From: Niveibacterium sp. SC-1
Lineage (GTDB): Bacteria; Pseudomonadota; Gammaproteobacteria; Burkholderiales; Rhodocyclaceae
DNA: 64,000 bases
Assembly: GCF_038235435.1 (NCBI RefSeq)
Contig: NZ_CP151275.1
Span: 744,001 to 808,000, forward strand
Direction of reading: 5' to 3'
In this document: positions 34,133 to 46,037 of the stretch, piece by piece
How the letters are laid out: each line of letters begins with the position of its first letter
Numbering within the stretch: the first letter of the stretch is position 1
Made by a program: the position numbers and the translations under genes
The notes under the pieces: generated by a model
Databases searched by the model: none
Told to the model about the DNA's origin: nothing
The model's input: only the letters and a program-made list of their open reading frames with translations

Positions 34133-37100
34133 GTGAGCCTCATCTTTTCCGTGGTCGGTCTGGTCGCCGGCCTCTGGTTGTGCCTGACCTTCGACCTCGA
34201 TGCCTGGGTCGGCGCGGCGTTCGGCGCGGTCTTCGGCTTTCTCTTCGGACGCACCGTCGCCCTCTCCCGCAAATTCGCCGAGGCGACGCAGGGGCTGGCG
34301 GAGACGCGCGCCGCCTTCGACGCCTTCCGTGCGCACTTCGATCAGGTGACGATGGATATCCATCGGCGCTTCCTCGCGCTCGAAGGCACGCCTCCGGCGG
34401 TCCCTGCGGTCGATGTGGCGTCGGCTCCGGTCGAGGAGATGACGGCGGCGGCTGAGCAGCTCGTGCCCGTGGAAACGCCGAGCGCGGCGAGCGCGCCGGA
34501 GATTCCGGACCTCGCCCCAGAGGTGGCAAGCGCACAGACCTTCGCGCTGGATCCCGTCCTCGCCGGGGGGCTCACGGCGAGAGCGGAGCTTCCCCAGGAA
34601 CCCGAGAGCGTCGAAGTCGACGCCGCTGCGCCCGTCTTCGAGGCCCGCGAATATCCGGAGCCCAGCGGCCCCTCGCTCATCGAACGCGCGTTTGCCGCAG
34701 GGCGCGACTGGCTGCTCGGCGGGAACACCCTGGTGCGCGTCGGCATCGTGCTGCTCTTCCTGGGCCTCGCTTTCCTGCTGCGCTACGCCTCCGAGCGCAC
34801 CCATGTGCCGGTGGAGCTGCGCTACGCGGCGGTGGCGGCGAGCGCGCTGGCGCTGCTGGTGCTGGGCTGGCGCCTGCGTCTGCGCAGCCTGGGCTACGGG
34901 CTGCTCTTGCAGGGCGCGGCGGTGGCGGTGCTCTACCTGACCGTGTTCGCGGCGATGCGCCTGCATCCCCTCATCGCGCCCCCGATCGGCTTCGCGCTCA
35001 TGGTGGTGGTGGCGGTACTCGCGGCGGTGCTGGCGCTGCGCCAGGATGCGCCGGGGCTCGCGATCGCCGGCACCCTCGGCGGCTTCGCCGCACCCATCCT
35101 TGCCTCCACCGGAGGCGGCAGCCATGTGGCGCTGTTCTCCTACTTCCTGCTGCTCAACGCCGGCGTGCTGGTGATCGCCTGGTTCAAGGCCTGGCGGGTG
35201 CTCAACCTCGTCGGCTTCATCGGCACCTTCGGCATCGGTTTCGCCTGGGGCCTGCGCAGCTACCGGCCCGAACTCTTCGCCAGCACCGAGCCATTCCTGG
35301 TCGCCTTCTTCCTCATGTACGTGGCGATCACGCTGCTCTTTGCTCGCGCCCGCTATGCGCAGTGGCAGGCGCCGGACGCGGCCGCCTCACCCGACGGCGT
35401 GCTGCGCTCCGCGCTCGCGCATGCCAACGCCATCGATGGCAGCCTGCTCTTCGGCGTGCCCATCGTGGGCTTCGGCCTGCAGGCCGCCCTGGTGCGCCAT
35501 ATCGAGTTCGGCATGGCTTTCAGCGCGCTGGTGCTGGGGGGCTTCTACCTGCTGCTCGCGCGCCTGCTCTATGAGCGGGTGCAGTTGCGCTATCGCCTGC
35601 TGATGGAAGCCTTCCTCGCGCTGTGCGTGATCTTCATTTCGCTCGCGATTCCGCTGGCGCTGGATGAGCGCTGGACCTCGGCCGCCTGGGCGGTGGAGGC
35701 GGCCGGGCTCTACTGGATTGCCTTGCGCCAGCAGCGCAGTCTTGCCCGCGCCTTCGCGTTGCTCCTGCTGGGTGGCGCTAGCGTCTGGTACCTCGCGACC
35801 CTGGACTGGGGCGGCGACACAGCGCAGGGCCTGTTGCGGGGCGGATGGCTGGGCAGCCTGCTGCTCGCCGCTGCCTTCCTCAGCAACTTCCGTTTCGCCC
35901 GCGTGCAGCGCGAGGTCGCGCCGGAGAGCGCGCTGCCGACAATTTTCTCGGTATGCGGACTGGGTTTTGCCTACCTGGTCGCGCCGCTGCTCCTGCGTGA
36001 GGGCGGCACGTCCGTGACATGGGCGGCCGCCGGACTGGCGAGCGTAGGGCTGGGCCTGTGGCTGCGCGAGAAAAGCTGGCTTGCCTGCGGATTCGCGATC
36101 CAGTTTCTGGCGGGCGTCGTCTATCTGCTGGGCTGGCCGCCCCTGGGCCCCTTGCCGCAGCCCGCGCCGGCCTTCGTGCACGCGGGATTCCTGGTGCCGC
36201 TCGCGATCGCTCTGGCGGCCTTCCTCACAGCCTGGTGCGTGCATGCGCGTGGTGTGCGGGTGACGGGGGGCGTGACCGGCGTGCTGTCCCTGGTCTCTCT
36301 GGTCTGGGCCACTGGCTGGTGGGCCTACGGCTGGACGGAGGAGGTGCTGCGTGTGGTGGATCCGCACGAGGCCGACGCGCGACTGCTGGCGGTGGCGGCC
36401 GTGACCTTCCTCGCCTGGGCCTGGGCCGCGCGCCGCTGGACCTGGCCTGAGCTCGCGCGGCTCTGCGGACTGCTGGTGCCGGTTGGTGCGCTCTTCGTCT
36501 TGCGTGCGGTCCTTGCCGATGCTTCGCCCTTTGCGGCTTGGGGCTGGGCGTCGTGGGCGCTGATGCTGCTGGCGCACGGGCTCGTCCTGTGGCGGGTGGC
36601 GGAGGAACCGGTCGCGCTCTGGCGCGTGCGCAGCGCGCACTGGGTCCATGCCCTGGGGGCGAGCCTCTTCGTGGCGGTGCTGTCGCTGGCGCTGGCCAAA
36701 CTCTTCGAAGGACTCGGAGACGCACAGTCCGCTTGGCGCTGGCTGGGTTGGGTGATCGCGCCCGCGGCCTATCTGGGCTTCGCCGCGCGTTCGCGGGCGC
36801 CCGCCGTCTGGCCGCTGTCGAACTGGTTCCCGGCCTATCGCAACACCGCCGGTAGCCTGATCCTGGTCTCGGTGCTGGCCTGGGTCTTCCTCAGCAATTT
36901 CGGCTCCGACGGCAGTGCCAGTCCCTTGCCCTACCTGCCGCTCTTCAACCCGCTCGAACTCGGCTACGCGCTGGTCTTCCTTGCGGGGGCGCTCTGGCTG
37001 CGCGGCAGCGCGCAAGGCAAGGCGCCGGACCATGCCGGGCTCTTCACGATCGCGCTCGCCGCACTGGCCTTCCTCAGCTACACGATGGTCGTGGCACGTG

Positions 37101-37423
37101 GCGTCCATCACCTAGCCGATGTGCCCTTCACGCACTCGGCGCTCAATGCTTCCATGCGCTACCAGGCCACGCTTTCGCTCGCGTGGAGCGCGCTGGCGCT
37201 GGGCCTCATGGTGTGGGGACATCGGCTCGGTGCGCGCAGCCACTGGATCCTGGGCGCGGTCCTGATCGCCGCGGTGGTCGTGAAGCTCTTCTTCGTCGAG
37301 CTCTCCGACAGTGGCGGGCTGGAGCGTATCGTGTCCTTCATCGGCGTCGGCATCCTGCTGTTGGTGGTGGGCTACTTCGCGCCACTGCCGCCGGCGAAGG
37401 TCGCGCAGGAGGCCCGCTCATGA
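34133..37423 (+). CDS. DUF2339 polytopic membrane protein
   Basis: A 1096-residue integral membrane protein with many hydrophobic helices (roughly 25-30). The first ~190 residues hold an N-terminal helix pair, a short coiled coil (RKFAEATQGLAETRAAFDAF) and an acidic/Pro-rich linker. GNTLVRVGIVLLFLGLAFLL is the DUF2339 entry signature. Function unknown. The start is GTG with CGGGAG upstream. Its stop overlaps the start of the DUF3999 gene (ATGA); the two families are commonly found together, which suggests one complex. Confidence 0.93.
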   Translation: MSLIFSVVGLVAGLWLCLTFDLDAWVGAAFGAVFGFLFGRTVALSRKFAEATQGLAETRAAFDAFRAHFDQVTMDIHRRFLALEGTPPAVPAVDVASAPVEEMTAAAEQLVPVETPSAASAPEIPDLAPEVASAQTFALDPVLAGGLTARAELPQEPESVEVDAAAPVFEAREYPEPSGPSLIERAFAAGRDWLLGGNTLVRVGIVLLFLGLAFLLRYASERTHVPVELRYAAVAASALALLVLGWRLRLRSLGYGLLLQGAAVAVLYLTVFAAMRLHPLIAPPIGFALMVVVAVLAAVLALRQDAPGLAIAGTLGGFAAPILASTGGGSHVALFSYFLLLNAGVLVIAWFKAWRVLNLVGFIGTFGIGFAWGLRSYRPELFASTEPFLVAFFLMYVAITLLFARARYAQWQAPDAAASPDGVLRSALAHANAIDGSLLFGVPIVGFGLQAALVRHIEFGMAFSALVLGGFYLLLARLLYERVQLRYRLLMEAFLALCVIFISLAIPLALDERWTSAAWAVEAAGLYWIALRQQRSLARAFALLLLGGASVWYLATLDWGGDTAQGLLRGGWLGSLLLAAAFLSNFRFARVQREVAPESALPTIFSVCGLGFAYLVAPLLLREGGTSVTWAAAGLASVGLGLWLREKSWLACGFAIQFLAGVVYLLGWPPLGPLPQPAPAFVHAGFLVPLAIALAAFLTAWCVHARGVRVTGGVTGVLSLVSLVWATGWWAYGWTEEVLRVVDPHEADARLLAVAAVTFLAWAWAARRWTWPELARLCGLLVPVGALFVLRAVLADASPFAAWGWASWALMLLAHGLVLWRVAEEPVALWRVRSAHWVHALGASLFVAVLSLALAKLFEGLGDAQSAWRWLGWVIAPAAYLGFAARSRAPAVWPLSNWFPAYRNTAGSLILVSVLAWVFLSNFGSDGSASPLPYLPLFNPLELGYALVFLAGALWLRGSAQGKAPDHAGLFTIALAALAFLSYTMVVARGVHHLADVPFTHSALNASMRYQATLSLAWSALALGLMVWGHRLGARSHWILGAVLIAAVVVKLFFVELSDSGGLERIVSFIGVGILLLVVGYFAPLPPAKVAQEARS

Positions 37424-38784
37424 GCAGGCCGCGCCATGCCGCAGGGATGCTCGCGCTGGTCTCGTTCGTGTCGACCGCGCTTGCCGCCACACCCGAGACG
37501 CCCGAGCGCTTCGCCTGGCGCGCGCGGGTCGAGGCATCGGCGGACGCGCCCTTCCTCCGGGTGGCCTTGCCGGTCGAGGCCGCGCTCGCCGCACGCGAAC
37601 CCGGCCTGCGGGACCTGCGCGTCTTCAATGCCGCGGGCGAGTCCTTGCCCTTCGCCGTGATCGATACGCCGGTGGCGCCCGCCGCCGCGCGCAGCACGCC
37701 CGCGAGCGCCTTTCCCTTGCGCGCCGCCAGCCCTGCGGCGGACGCGACATGGAAGCTCGAAGTGCGCCGCGATACGGCCGGCAGCGTGGTGGCCGTCGAA
37801 CAGCACGGCGACGCGAAGCAGGCCCCGGTGCGCGCGTACCTCATCGACACCGGCAGTGAGCCGGGGGCACGCCTCGCGCTCTCGGTTGCGCTGGCCGCGC
37901 CCAGCGAAGAAGTACAGCGCCTGCGCGTGGAGGCCAGCGAGGACCTGCAGCAGTGGCGCACCGTGCAGGACGAGGCCGCACTTGCCTGGCTGCAATCGGC
38001 CGGGCAGGAGGTCCGCCGCGAGCGCATCGTCCTGGGTGGTGTCGACGCGCGCTACCTGCGCCTGAGCTGGCGCGCGCCGGCCGAAGCGCCCGCGCTCGGC
38101 GAAGTCCGCATCGAACGCCAGCAGGCCGGCACGCCGGCCGCACTTGCGTGGTCTGCGCCCCTGCCGCTGCGGCGCACCGCCGAGGGCGAATACAGGCTTG
38201 ACCTGCCCACCGGCATCGCTGCGCGCGAACTGCGTCTTCCCCTGGCAAAAGCCGGTGCCGAAGCGCGTGCGCTCCTCACCGTCCGCGCCGACATCCGCGA
38301 CAGCGAACGCGATCGCTGGCAGTCCATCGGCGCGCAGACCCTCTACCGCATTCAGGACCGCGAGCAGACGCTCAGCCAGGAAGCCCTCACGCTCCCAGGC
38401 TATTCCTTCCGTCAGCTACGACTGCGTGTGGATACCGCGTCCGCGGCGATGCTGGGTGAAACACCTGCGGTGCAACTCGGGCTCGCGCCACGCCAGCTCG
38501 TTTTCCTCGCCCGCGGGCAGAAGCCCTACAGCGTCGCGATCGGTCTGGCCGGTACGCCCGCGCAAGCGGTTTCGATCGAGCGGCTCGTCCCGGGTTTCGG
38601 CAGCACCAAGGCGCCGCGTATCGCCGACGCGTCGCTGTCTGAATCCGCGCCACGGGTGGGCGACGCCGCCGACGCGGCAGCCGATACCTCGCGCAAGTGG
38701 ATCCTGTGGGTGGTGCTGATCGCCGCCGTGGGCGCGATGGCGGCGATGGCGTTCAGCCTCTTGCGCGGCAAGGCTTCGAAATGA
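37420..38784 (+). CDS. DUF3999 family exported/membrane protein
   Basis: A 454-residue protein: signal peptide (MLALVSFVSTALAATP), a large periplasmic beta-rich region (PGLRDLRVFNAAGESLPFAV is the family signature near residue 60; later discoidin-like RYLRLSWR), and one C-terminal membrane helix (WILWVVLIAAVGAMAAMAFS) with a basic tail. It starts inside the DUF2339 stop codon, so the two are translated together and probably form one envelope complex. Function unknown. Confidence 0.92.
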   Translation: MSRPRHAAGMLALVSFVSTALAATPETPERFAWRARVEASADAPFLRVALPVEAALAAREPGLRDLRVFNAAGESLPFAVIDTPVAPAAARSTPASAFPLRAASPAADATWKLEVRRDTAGSVVAVEQHGDAKQAPVRAYLIDTGSEPGARLALSVALAAPSEEVQRLRVEASEDLQQWRTVQDEAALAWLQSAGQEVRRERIVLGGVDARYLRLSWRAPAEAPALGEVRIERQQAGTPAALAWSAPLPLRRTAEGEYRLDLPTGIAARELRLPLAKAGAEARALLTVRADIRDSERDRWQSIGAQTLYRIQDREQTLSQEALTLPGYSFRQLRLRVDTASAAMLGETPAVQLGLAPRQLVFLARGQKPYSVAIGLAGTPAQAVSIERLVPGFGSTKAPRIADASLSESAPRVGDAADAAADTSRKWILWVVLIAAVGAMAAMAFSLLRGKASK

Positions 38785-38840
38785 AACGAGGGCGCGGGTC
38801 CGTCCCGAACCGGCGGCCTCGTATCGACGACGAACGGGTG

Positions 38841-41800
38841 CTAGCGAGCTGCCGCCGGAATGGCCGGTAGCGCCCCTCCGGGACCTGGCCGGATCTCAGA
38901 GGGGTCGATGCCGTACTCACGGCTCAACTTTGCCGCGATGGCGCTTGCGCTGTCGTTCAGCCCTGCGCTCTTGAGGACCTGCCGGCGGCTCGCGGTCGCG
39001 CCCCATCCGTATGAGTCCAGTACCGGATCGGTGGCAAACAAGACGGCCAGCAGGGCTGCCGCCTGCCGGTTCTGCGGGCTGCGGTTCAGCTGCGTTACCA
39101 GGGAGGGGGTCAGTGCCAGGAGCGCACTTCGCCGGCCAAGGTCGAGGCTACTGTAGAGATCGAATGCGATCCGGGTGAGAGGCCGGAGCTGCTCATCCGG
39201 CAATCGTGGGATCAAGGTTTCGAGGACTCGCAGGGCGTCTGCCTGGGTCTTCGAGTCGCCGCTAGCGCGCTCAAGATGATCCTTGGCCACCCGACGGATA
39301 TCCGGTGCCGGCAGGAGGGGCACGAGCATGCGCAGAGCTCCGATTGCTGCATCAGAGTCTGGTCGCTGCGACAGTTCTTGCTGCACGAATTTGAGTGACG
39401 GACCCAGTTGGGAGGCCTGCAGCGCCGGCGCCAGTGCTGCCATCGCCTGAAACGCGAATTCCGGATCGGTGGTGCCCCGCGTGTTCCTGAACGCGATGGC
39501 TTGCCGGAGGAGCGCTTCCGACGCAGTCCGGTCGAGGCGGGGAGCCATGGTTTTCAGCAGCGAGGCGCTGCGCTCCCGTGCATTGAACCAGTCCGTTCCC
39601 TGCTGAGCGAAAAGGATCTGCGCGAAGCTCGCCATCTGCTCAGGAGAGGCGCGAGGGAGCGCGGCCTCCATTAGACGCGAAGCGGAGAGCCAGTCGACCT
39701 CGTTCCCTCTCTTCAACGCAAGCGTCCTGGCAACGAGGGAGGCTGCTTCCTCGTCGGGGAGTTTGGGCAGGAGCGCAACGATTGCCGTTACCGCCGCACT
39801 CAGGTCAGGTGAGCCGGCGGCCATCAGGGGTTCGACAGACGCGGCCAGTCTGGCCGCTTCCTCCTTGGGAAGTTGCACGGCGAGCGCCGCGGCGATGGCC
39901 AGGACCGTCGACGATTGGGTTCCGACCAGTTGCGTCCACGGCTGACTTCGAACCTGCTCGGCCAGCCCGGCGGCCTGTCGAGCATCCAGGTTGCTGGCGA
40001 TTGCCAGCCAGTTGATGTCCGTGACGTCGGCCAGCCATTCTTCGTAGGGGCGCTTGGTACGCAGTCCCTTCAGCACCAGCTTCTCGGCCTCGGAAGAGGG
40101 CATCGGTGCGTAGATCACGGGCTCCGTCATGAACTCCGGCGGTGGCGGAGGTGGTGAGATGCCGATCGGGTCGTCGAGCCTCGGCCACTCCTGGGGGGAC
40201 GAAAGATCCTCGACCAGGAATCCGATACCCGTGTTGGCTTGGTCCTCCGCGGGCACGGACAAGAGCGCCTGCCGCAGCGTGCTTCTTCCGGCCGAATCGA
40301 GGCGGGGGTTGATGACCCGGAGCAAGCCGATCACTTCATTTGAGATCTCGGAGTTGCCTTTGCCCGCTGGCAAACGTGCGACCAGTTTCCTGGAAACCGC
40401 GAGAGCCGCCTCAGGATCCACGCCGACCACAGCCAGGGGCCACTCCCTTCCACTGCGGACGAGCAGATCGTCGCTCTGTATCACCAGCTTCGCGATGCGG
40501 GTTCGTACCGGTTCAGGCGCCATCCAGGCTTCGAGGATGCGCTCCTTCGAAGAGCCCAGGCCGGCCACTATTCGTTGTGCTTCGCGTTCCGTTTCGACGT
40601 CCCGCCAGAGGACCAGGCCTGTTGCACTGACCAGCGCGGTTGCGAGCAAGGGCGGCGCAAAGCGCAAGAGGCTGATTCGCGCGAAGCGCGTTTCCTCCCC
40701 GTAGGTGTTCAGCTCGCCGCGCAGGCGCGCCCAGGCAAGGCGTATCTGGGTGCCCAAGGGCAAGAGTGCTCGCCAGCGATCACGCCTGCGTGGCCCTGCA
40801 CGGCGCCAGCGTCGTGCGTGTTCGCGCAGCAGCACGCTGTAGCGCGCACTGCGGCGTTCGTCCTCGTCGATTGCATGCGCGAGGCAGTCGTGATCGAGCC
40901 GCCAGTCGTCGACGCCGGTTTCGGCGTTCGGGACGCGGCGAATCAGCTCGCGCTCCGTGAGGCGGGCAAGCGCGGCCTCGCGTTTGGCCGCGTCGGGAAT
41001 CAAGCCGGCCAGTTGCAAATCCGGAACGCTGCGGGTCTTGCTGACGCCGCCGTCCTGTCGCTCGACCATCTCTCGGACGATTGCGCGGATGCGCTCTTCG
41101 TCGTTCCCCGAGGCGCGCGCGGCCTGGGTGATGCAACGGGCGACGTAGCGCGCTTCCATGCCGGCCAGCCCGCCGGCGTGCTGGTAGGACTGCACGTCGA
41201 GCGAATCCAGCTCGCGCACGCCGAGCAGCACCGTACGCACCTGCTGGGGAAGCAGGGCATTGTCGTGCTCCAGGTCAACTTTCAGTTGCGCGCGCAATCC
41301 GTCCCATCCGCTCTCCGGGTTCGCCACGACGGGGGCGAGGCGAAGCAGGATGTCGTTGAGGAAGATGGCTGCGAGCCGATCCAGCGGCTTGGTCGGCGGC
41401 GCGGCCAGGAATTCGACGCTGCGCAGCCCGGAAGCCGTGTCGCTGCGCGTGACGAACAGGCAGCGGATCGATCCCGCGCGAACGCGCTCTCCGAGCGTGC
41501 GCCAGAGCGGGTTGCGCTGCTGCAGTTGGCGCGGCGAGAGCCACGCGCGTTTGTCGGTCAGGAAGCGTGCGCGATGCCGCACCTGGCAGTCGTCGAACTG
41601 GTCGAAGACCACGAGCGGCATGCGCCCCAACTGCTGGCTAATGGAATCCAGCAGGGTGGCGAGGAAGTCGCAGGTGATCTGATTCGGCGGCGGCCGATCC
41701 TTCTGGCCGATGCGCTCTCGCTCAGTTGGATCCAGTGCCTCCCACAGAACCGTCGCGACGGCGCGCAGAGGACCCAGGACCCAGTCGGTGCCATAGGCAT

Positions 41801-42233
41801 CGACCAGCACAGGCAACTGCGCCGGTGCGCGCTTGATCGCGGGGATCAGGCCGTGGGCCACCAGAGCGGACTTCCCCGAGCCGGATTCCCCTATGAGGAA
41901 GACGAGGCAGGATTGATCGAGGAGCGCGAGCAGATCGTCGACATCGGTGTTTCGGCCAACGAGTTCCGCTTCCGAATTGACGCGTAGTTCAAACGCCTGC
42001 GCCTGGCGCAATGTCGATCGAGGCTTTCGCGTTCGCCATATCGCGAGTACGAATATCGCCAAGCCAGCGGTCAGCAGTGCTGCAAGGGGCTTTGCCCATG
42101 CCGTGTCAAAGAGACCGGGCTTCAGATTTGCGGCTGCGGCGATGCAGCCAGCGATGCTGGCAAATAGCGCCCCGATGCCGACGAGGAGGCCATTGATCGA
42201 GTCCAGCTTCTTCTTCGGCTCTTCAAGGTCCAT
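38841..42233 (-). CDS. Membrane STAND-type P-loop NTPase with C-terminal helical repeats
   Basis: A 1130-residue protein with an uncommon layout. Residues ~14-36 and ~46-66 are two membrane helices. A P-loop NTPase follows: Walker A GESGSGKS at 115-122, Walker B LVVFDQFDD at 207-215, a sensor-type VTRSD at 261-265, and LDHDCLAHAI at 447-456, typical of the winged-helix end of bacterial STAND ATPases. A third membrane helix is at ~523-544. The remaining ~585 residues are helical, with a recurring LxPxLPxEE(x)n unit (LLPKLPDEEAASLVA, MAPRLDRTASEALL, LVPLLPAPDIRRVA, LIPRLPDEQLRPLT), HEAT-like. No known toxin or nuclease domain is visible. STAND proteins are ligand-gated switches, many in phage defence; that role here is inference. 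It stands alone between a convergent DUF3999 gene and gcvP. Confidence 0.8.
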   Translation of the reverse strand: MDLEEPKKKLDSINGLLVGIGALFASIAGCIAAAANLKPGLFDTAWAKPLAALLTAGLAIFVLAIWRTRKPRSTLRQAQAFELRVNSEAELVGRNTDVDDLLALLDQSCLVFLIGESGSGKSALVAHGLIPAIKRAPAQLPVLVDAYGTDWVLGPLRAVATVLWEALDPTERERIGQKDRPPPNQITCDFLATLLDSISQQLGRMPLVVFDQFDDCQVRHRARFLTDKRAWLSPRQLQQRNPLWRTLGERVRAGSIRCLFVTRSDTASGLRSVEFLAAPPTKPLDRLAAIFLNDILLRLAPVVANPESGWDGLRAQLKVDLEHDNALLPQQVRTVLLGVRELDSLDVQSYQHAGGLAGMEARYVARCITQAARASGNDEERIRAIVREMVERQDGGVSKTRSVPDLQLAGLIPDAAKREAALARLTERELIRRVPNAETGVDDWRLDHDCLAHAIDEDERRSARYSVLLREHARRWRRAGPRRRDRWRALLPLGTQIRLAWARLRGELNTYGEETRFARISLLRFAPPLLATALVSATGLVLWRDVETEREAQRIVAGLGSSKERILEAWMAPEPVRTRIAKLVIQSDDLLVRSGREWPLAVVGVDPEAALAVSRKLVARLPAGKGNSEISNEVIGLLRVINPRLDSAGRSTLRQALLSVPAEDQANTGIGFLVEDLSSPQEWPRLDDPIGISPPPPPPEFMTEPVIYAPMPSSEAEKLVLKGLRTKRPYEEWLADVTDINWLAIASNLDARQAAGLAEQVRSQPWTQLVGTQSSTVLAIAAALAVQLPKEEAARLAASVEPLMAAGSPDLSAAVTAIVALLPKLPDEEAASLVARTLALKRGNEVDWLSASRLMEAALPRASPEQMASFAQILFAQQGTDWFNARERSASLLKTMAPRLDRTASEALLRQAIAFRNTRGTTDPEFAFQAMAALAPALQASQLGPSLKFVQQELSQRPDSDAAIGALRMLVPLLPAPDIRRVAKDHLERASGDSKTQADALRVLETLIPRLPDEQLRPLTRIAFDLYSSLDLGRRSALLALTPSLVTQLNRSPQNRQAAALLAVLFATDPVLDSYGWGATASRRQVLKSAGLNDSASAIAAKLSREYGIDPSEIRPGPGGALPAIPAAAR

Positions 42234-42267
42234 GCCAGGCGGTACCCCTGCTTCGGATGAAGTGGCG

Positions 42268-42284
42268 CGACCACACCGTGGTCG
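42268..42284 (-). promoter_or_regulatory. Inverted repeat CGACCAC-ACC-GTGGTCG before the STAND gene
   Basis: Perfect 7-bp arms lie 34 bases upstream of the STAND gene's start. On the coding strand a -10-like TACACT is at 42301-42296, so the repeat would fall just downstream of it. It could be an operator or a leader hairpin. Confidence 0.35.
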
Positions 42285-42440
42285 TCTCGTGATGCAGTGT
42301 AGAAACAGAGCACGTGGCTTCGCAGGGACCAACACTAGCCGGAATGCGAACGGCTACTCATTTGGCGACAGTTCGGGCCTTGGCGCGCCAGACCAGGGAG
42401 GCCCGGGAAGCCAGGGCATCACATTCATGGGCGACAAGAA

Positions 42441-42465
42441 AAAGGCCGCCTCATCGGCGGCCTTT
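42441..42465 (-). terminator. Intrinsic terminator of the gcv operon
   Basis: AAAGGCCGCC (42441-42450) pairs with GGCGGCCTTT (42456-42465). Reading leftward the stem runs into a T-run (complement of the A-run at 42439-42443), 30 bases past the gcvP stop. Confidence 0.9.
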
Positions 42466-42496
42466 CTCATGCGGCAATTGCGTTCATGCGCTGCGA

Positions 42497-45388
<2,892 letters not shown>

Positions 45389-45480
45389 GGCAATACCTCG
45401 AACGGAAATGCGGAGCGGATGAAGGCAGCGCTAGTGCTACCGCCATCCGGTTAATGCGGGAGTGCTCGAAAAGGGTGAAG

Positions 45481-45577
45481 GAATCGTCGCGAGCGGTCCG
45501 AGGTCGCGCCGAGAAGCGCAGCGGTACTTGAGTACCGCGAGCATCACAGGCGCGAGATCGGGCCGCGCAGCAGATTC
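45481..45577. repeat. ~97-bp imperfect palindrome between gcvH and gcvP
   Basis: The ends GAATC/GATTC pair, then GCGGTCCGA (45493-45501) with TCGGGCCGC (45559-45567; one G-U), then TCGCGCC with GGCGCGA, and at the tip GCGGTAC-TTGA-GTACCGC (45521-45538) is perfect. Such a long stem-loop between two genes of one operon could be an RNA processing or attenuation element or a small mobile palindromic repeat. No second copy was noticed in the window. Confidence 0.6.
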
Positions 45578-45587
45578 ATTCGCCCTT

Positions 45588-45968
45588 TCAGGCGTCGGCG
45601 ATTTTTTGGTAGGCGGCCGCGTCGAGCAGGCCGAGCACGTCGTCGGCGTTGGCCGGTTTGATCTTGAAGAGCCAGTTGCCGTAAGCGTCGGAATTGATGC
45701 TGTCAGGCGCATCCACGGCAGCCTGGTTGGCAGCGAGGATCTCGCCATCGATCGGCGCGTAGATGTCGGAGGCGGCCTTCACCGATTCGATCACGGCGAC
45801 TTCCTCGCCCTTGGTGACCGTGCGGCCGGCTTCCGGCAGTTCGAGGAAGACGATGTCGCCCAGCGCGTTCTGTGCGTGATCGGTGATGCCCACGGTGGCG
45901 GTGCCGTCCGGCTCAAGGCGCACCCATTCATGGGATTCGGTGTAGCGCAGATTGGTCGGGATGCTCAT
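45588..45968 (-). CDS. gcvH: Glycine cleavage system H protein
   Basis: A 126-residue lipoyl carrier. The lipoylated lysine is Lys64 in [10 protein letters not shown], and [11 protein letters not shown] is the family N-terminus. It shuttles the aminomethyl group between P, T and L proteins. It lies 69 bases after gcvT. Confidence 0.98.
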   Translation of the reverse strand: MSIPTNLRYTESHEWVRLEPDGTATVGITDHAQNALGDIVFLELPEAGRTVTKGEEVAVIESVKAASDIYAPIDGEILAANQAAVDAPDSINSDAYGNWLFKIKPANADDVLGLLDAAAYQKIADA

Positions 45969-46037
45969 GCGATGACCTCGTTGTGGTTCGTGGATGTACG
46001 GGATGCAGCTCAGTGTCTGTGCAACGTGCGCAAAGGC

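Noticed and set aside
33551..35125. A 524-codon frame opposite the peptidase and DUF2339 genes
   Set aside because: Antisense shadow; the overlapping forward genes have clear active-site and membrane patterns.
38841..42233. Naming the STAND gene a known Avs-type defence protein
   Set aside because: No nuclease or protease effector at the N-terminus and no TPR-like repeats; membrane helices replace the effector, so the known label is not supported.
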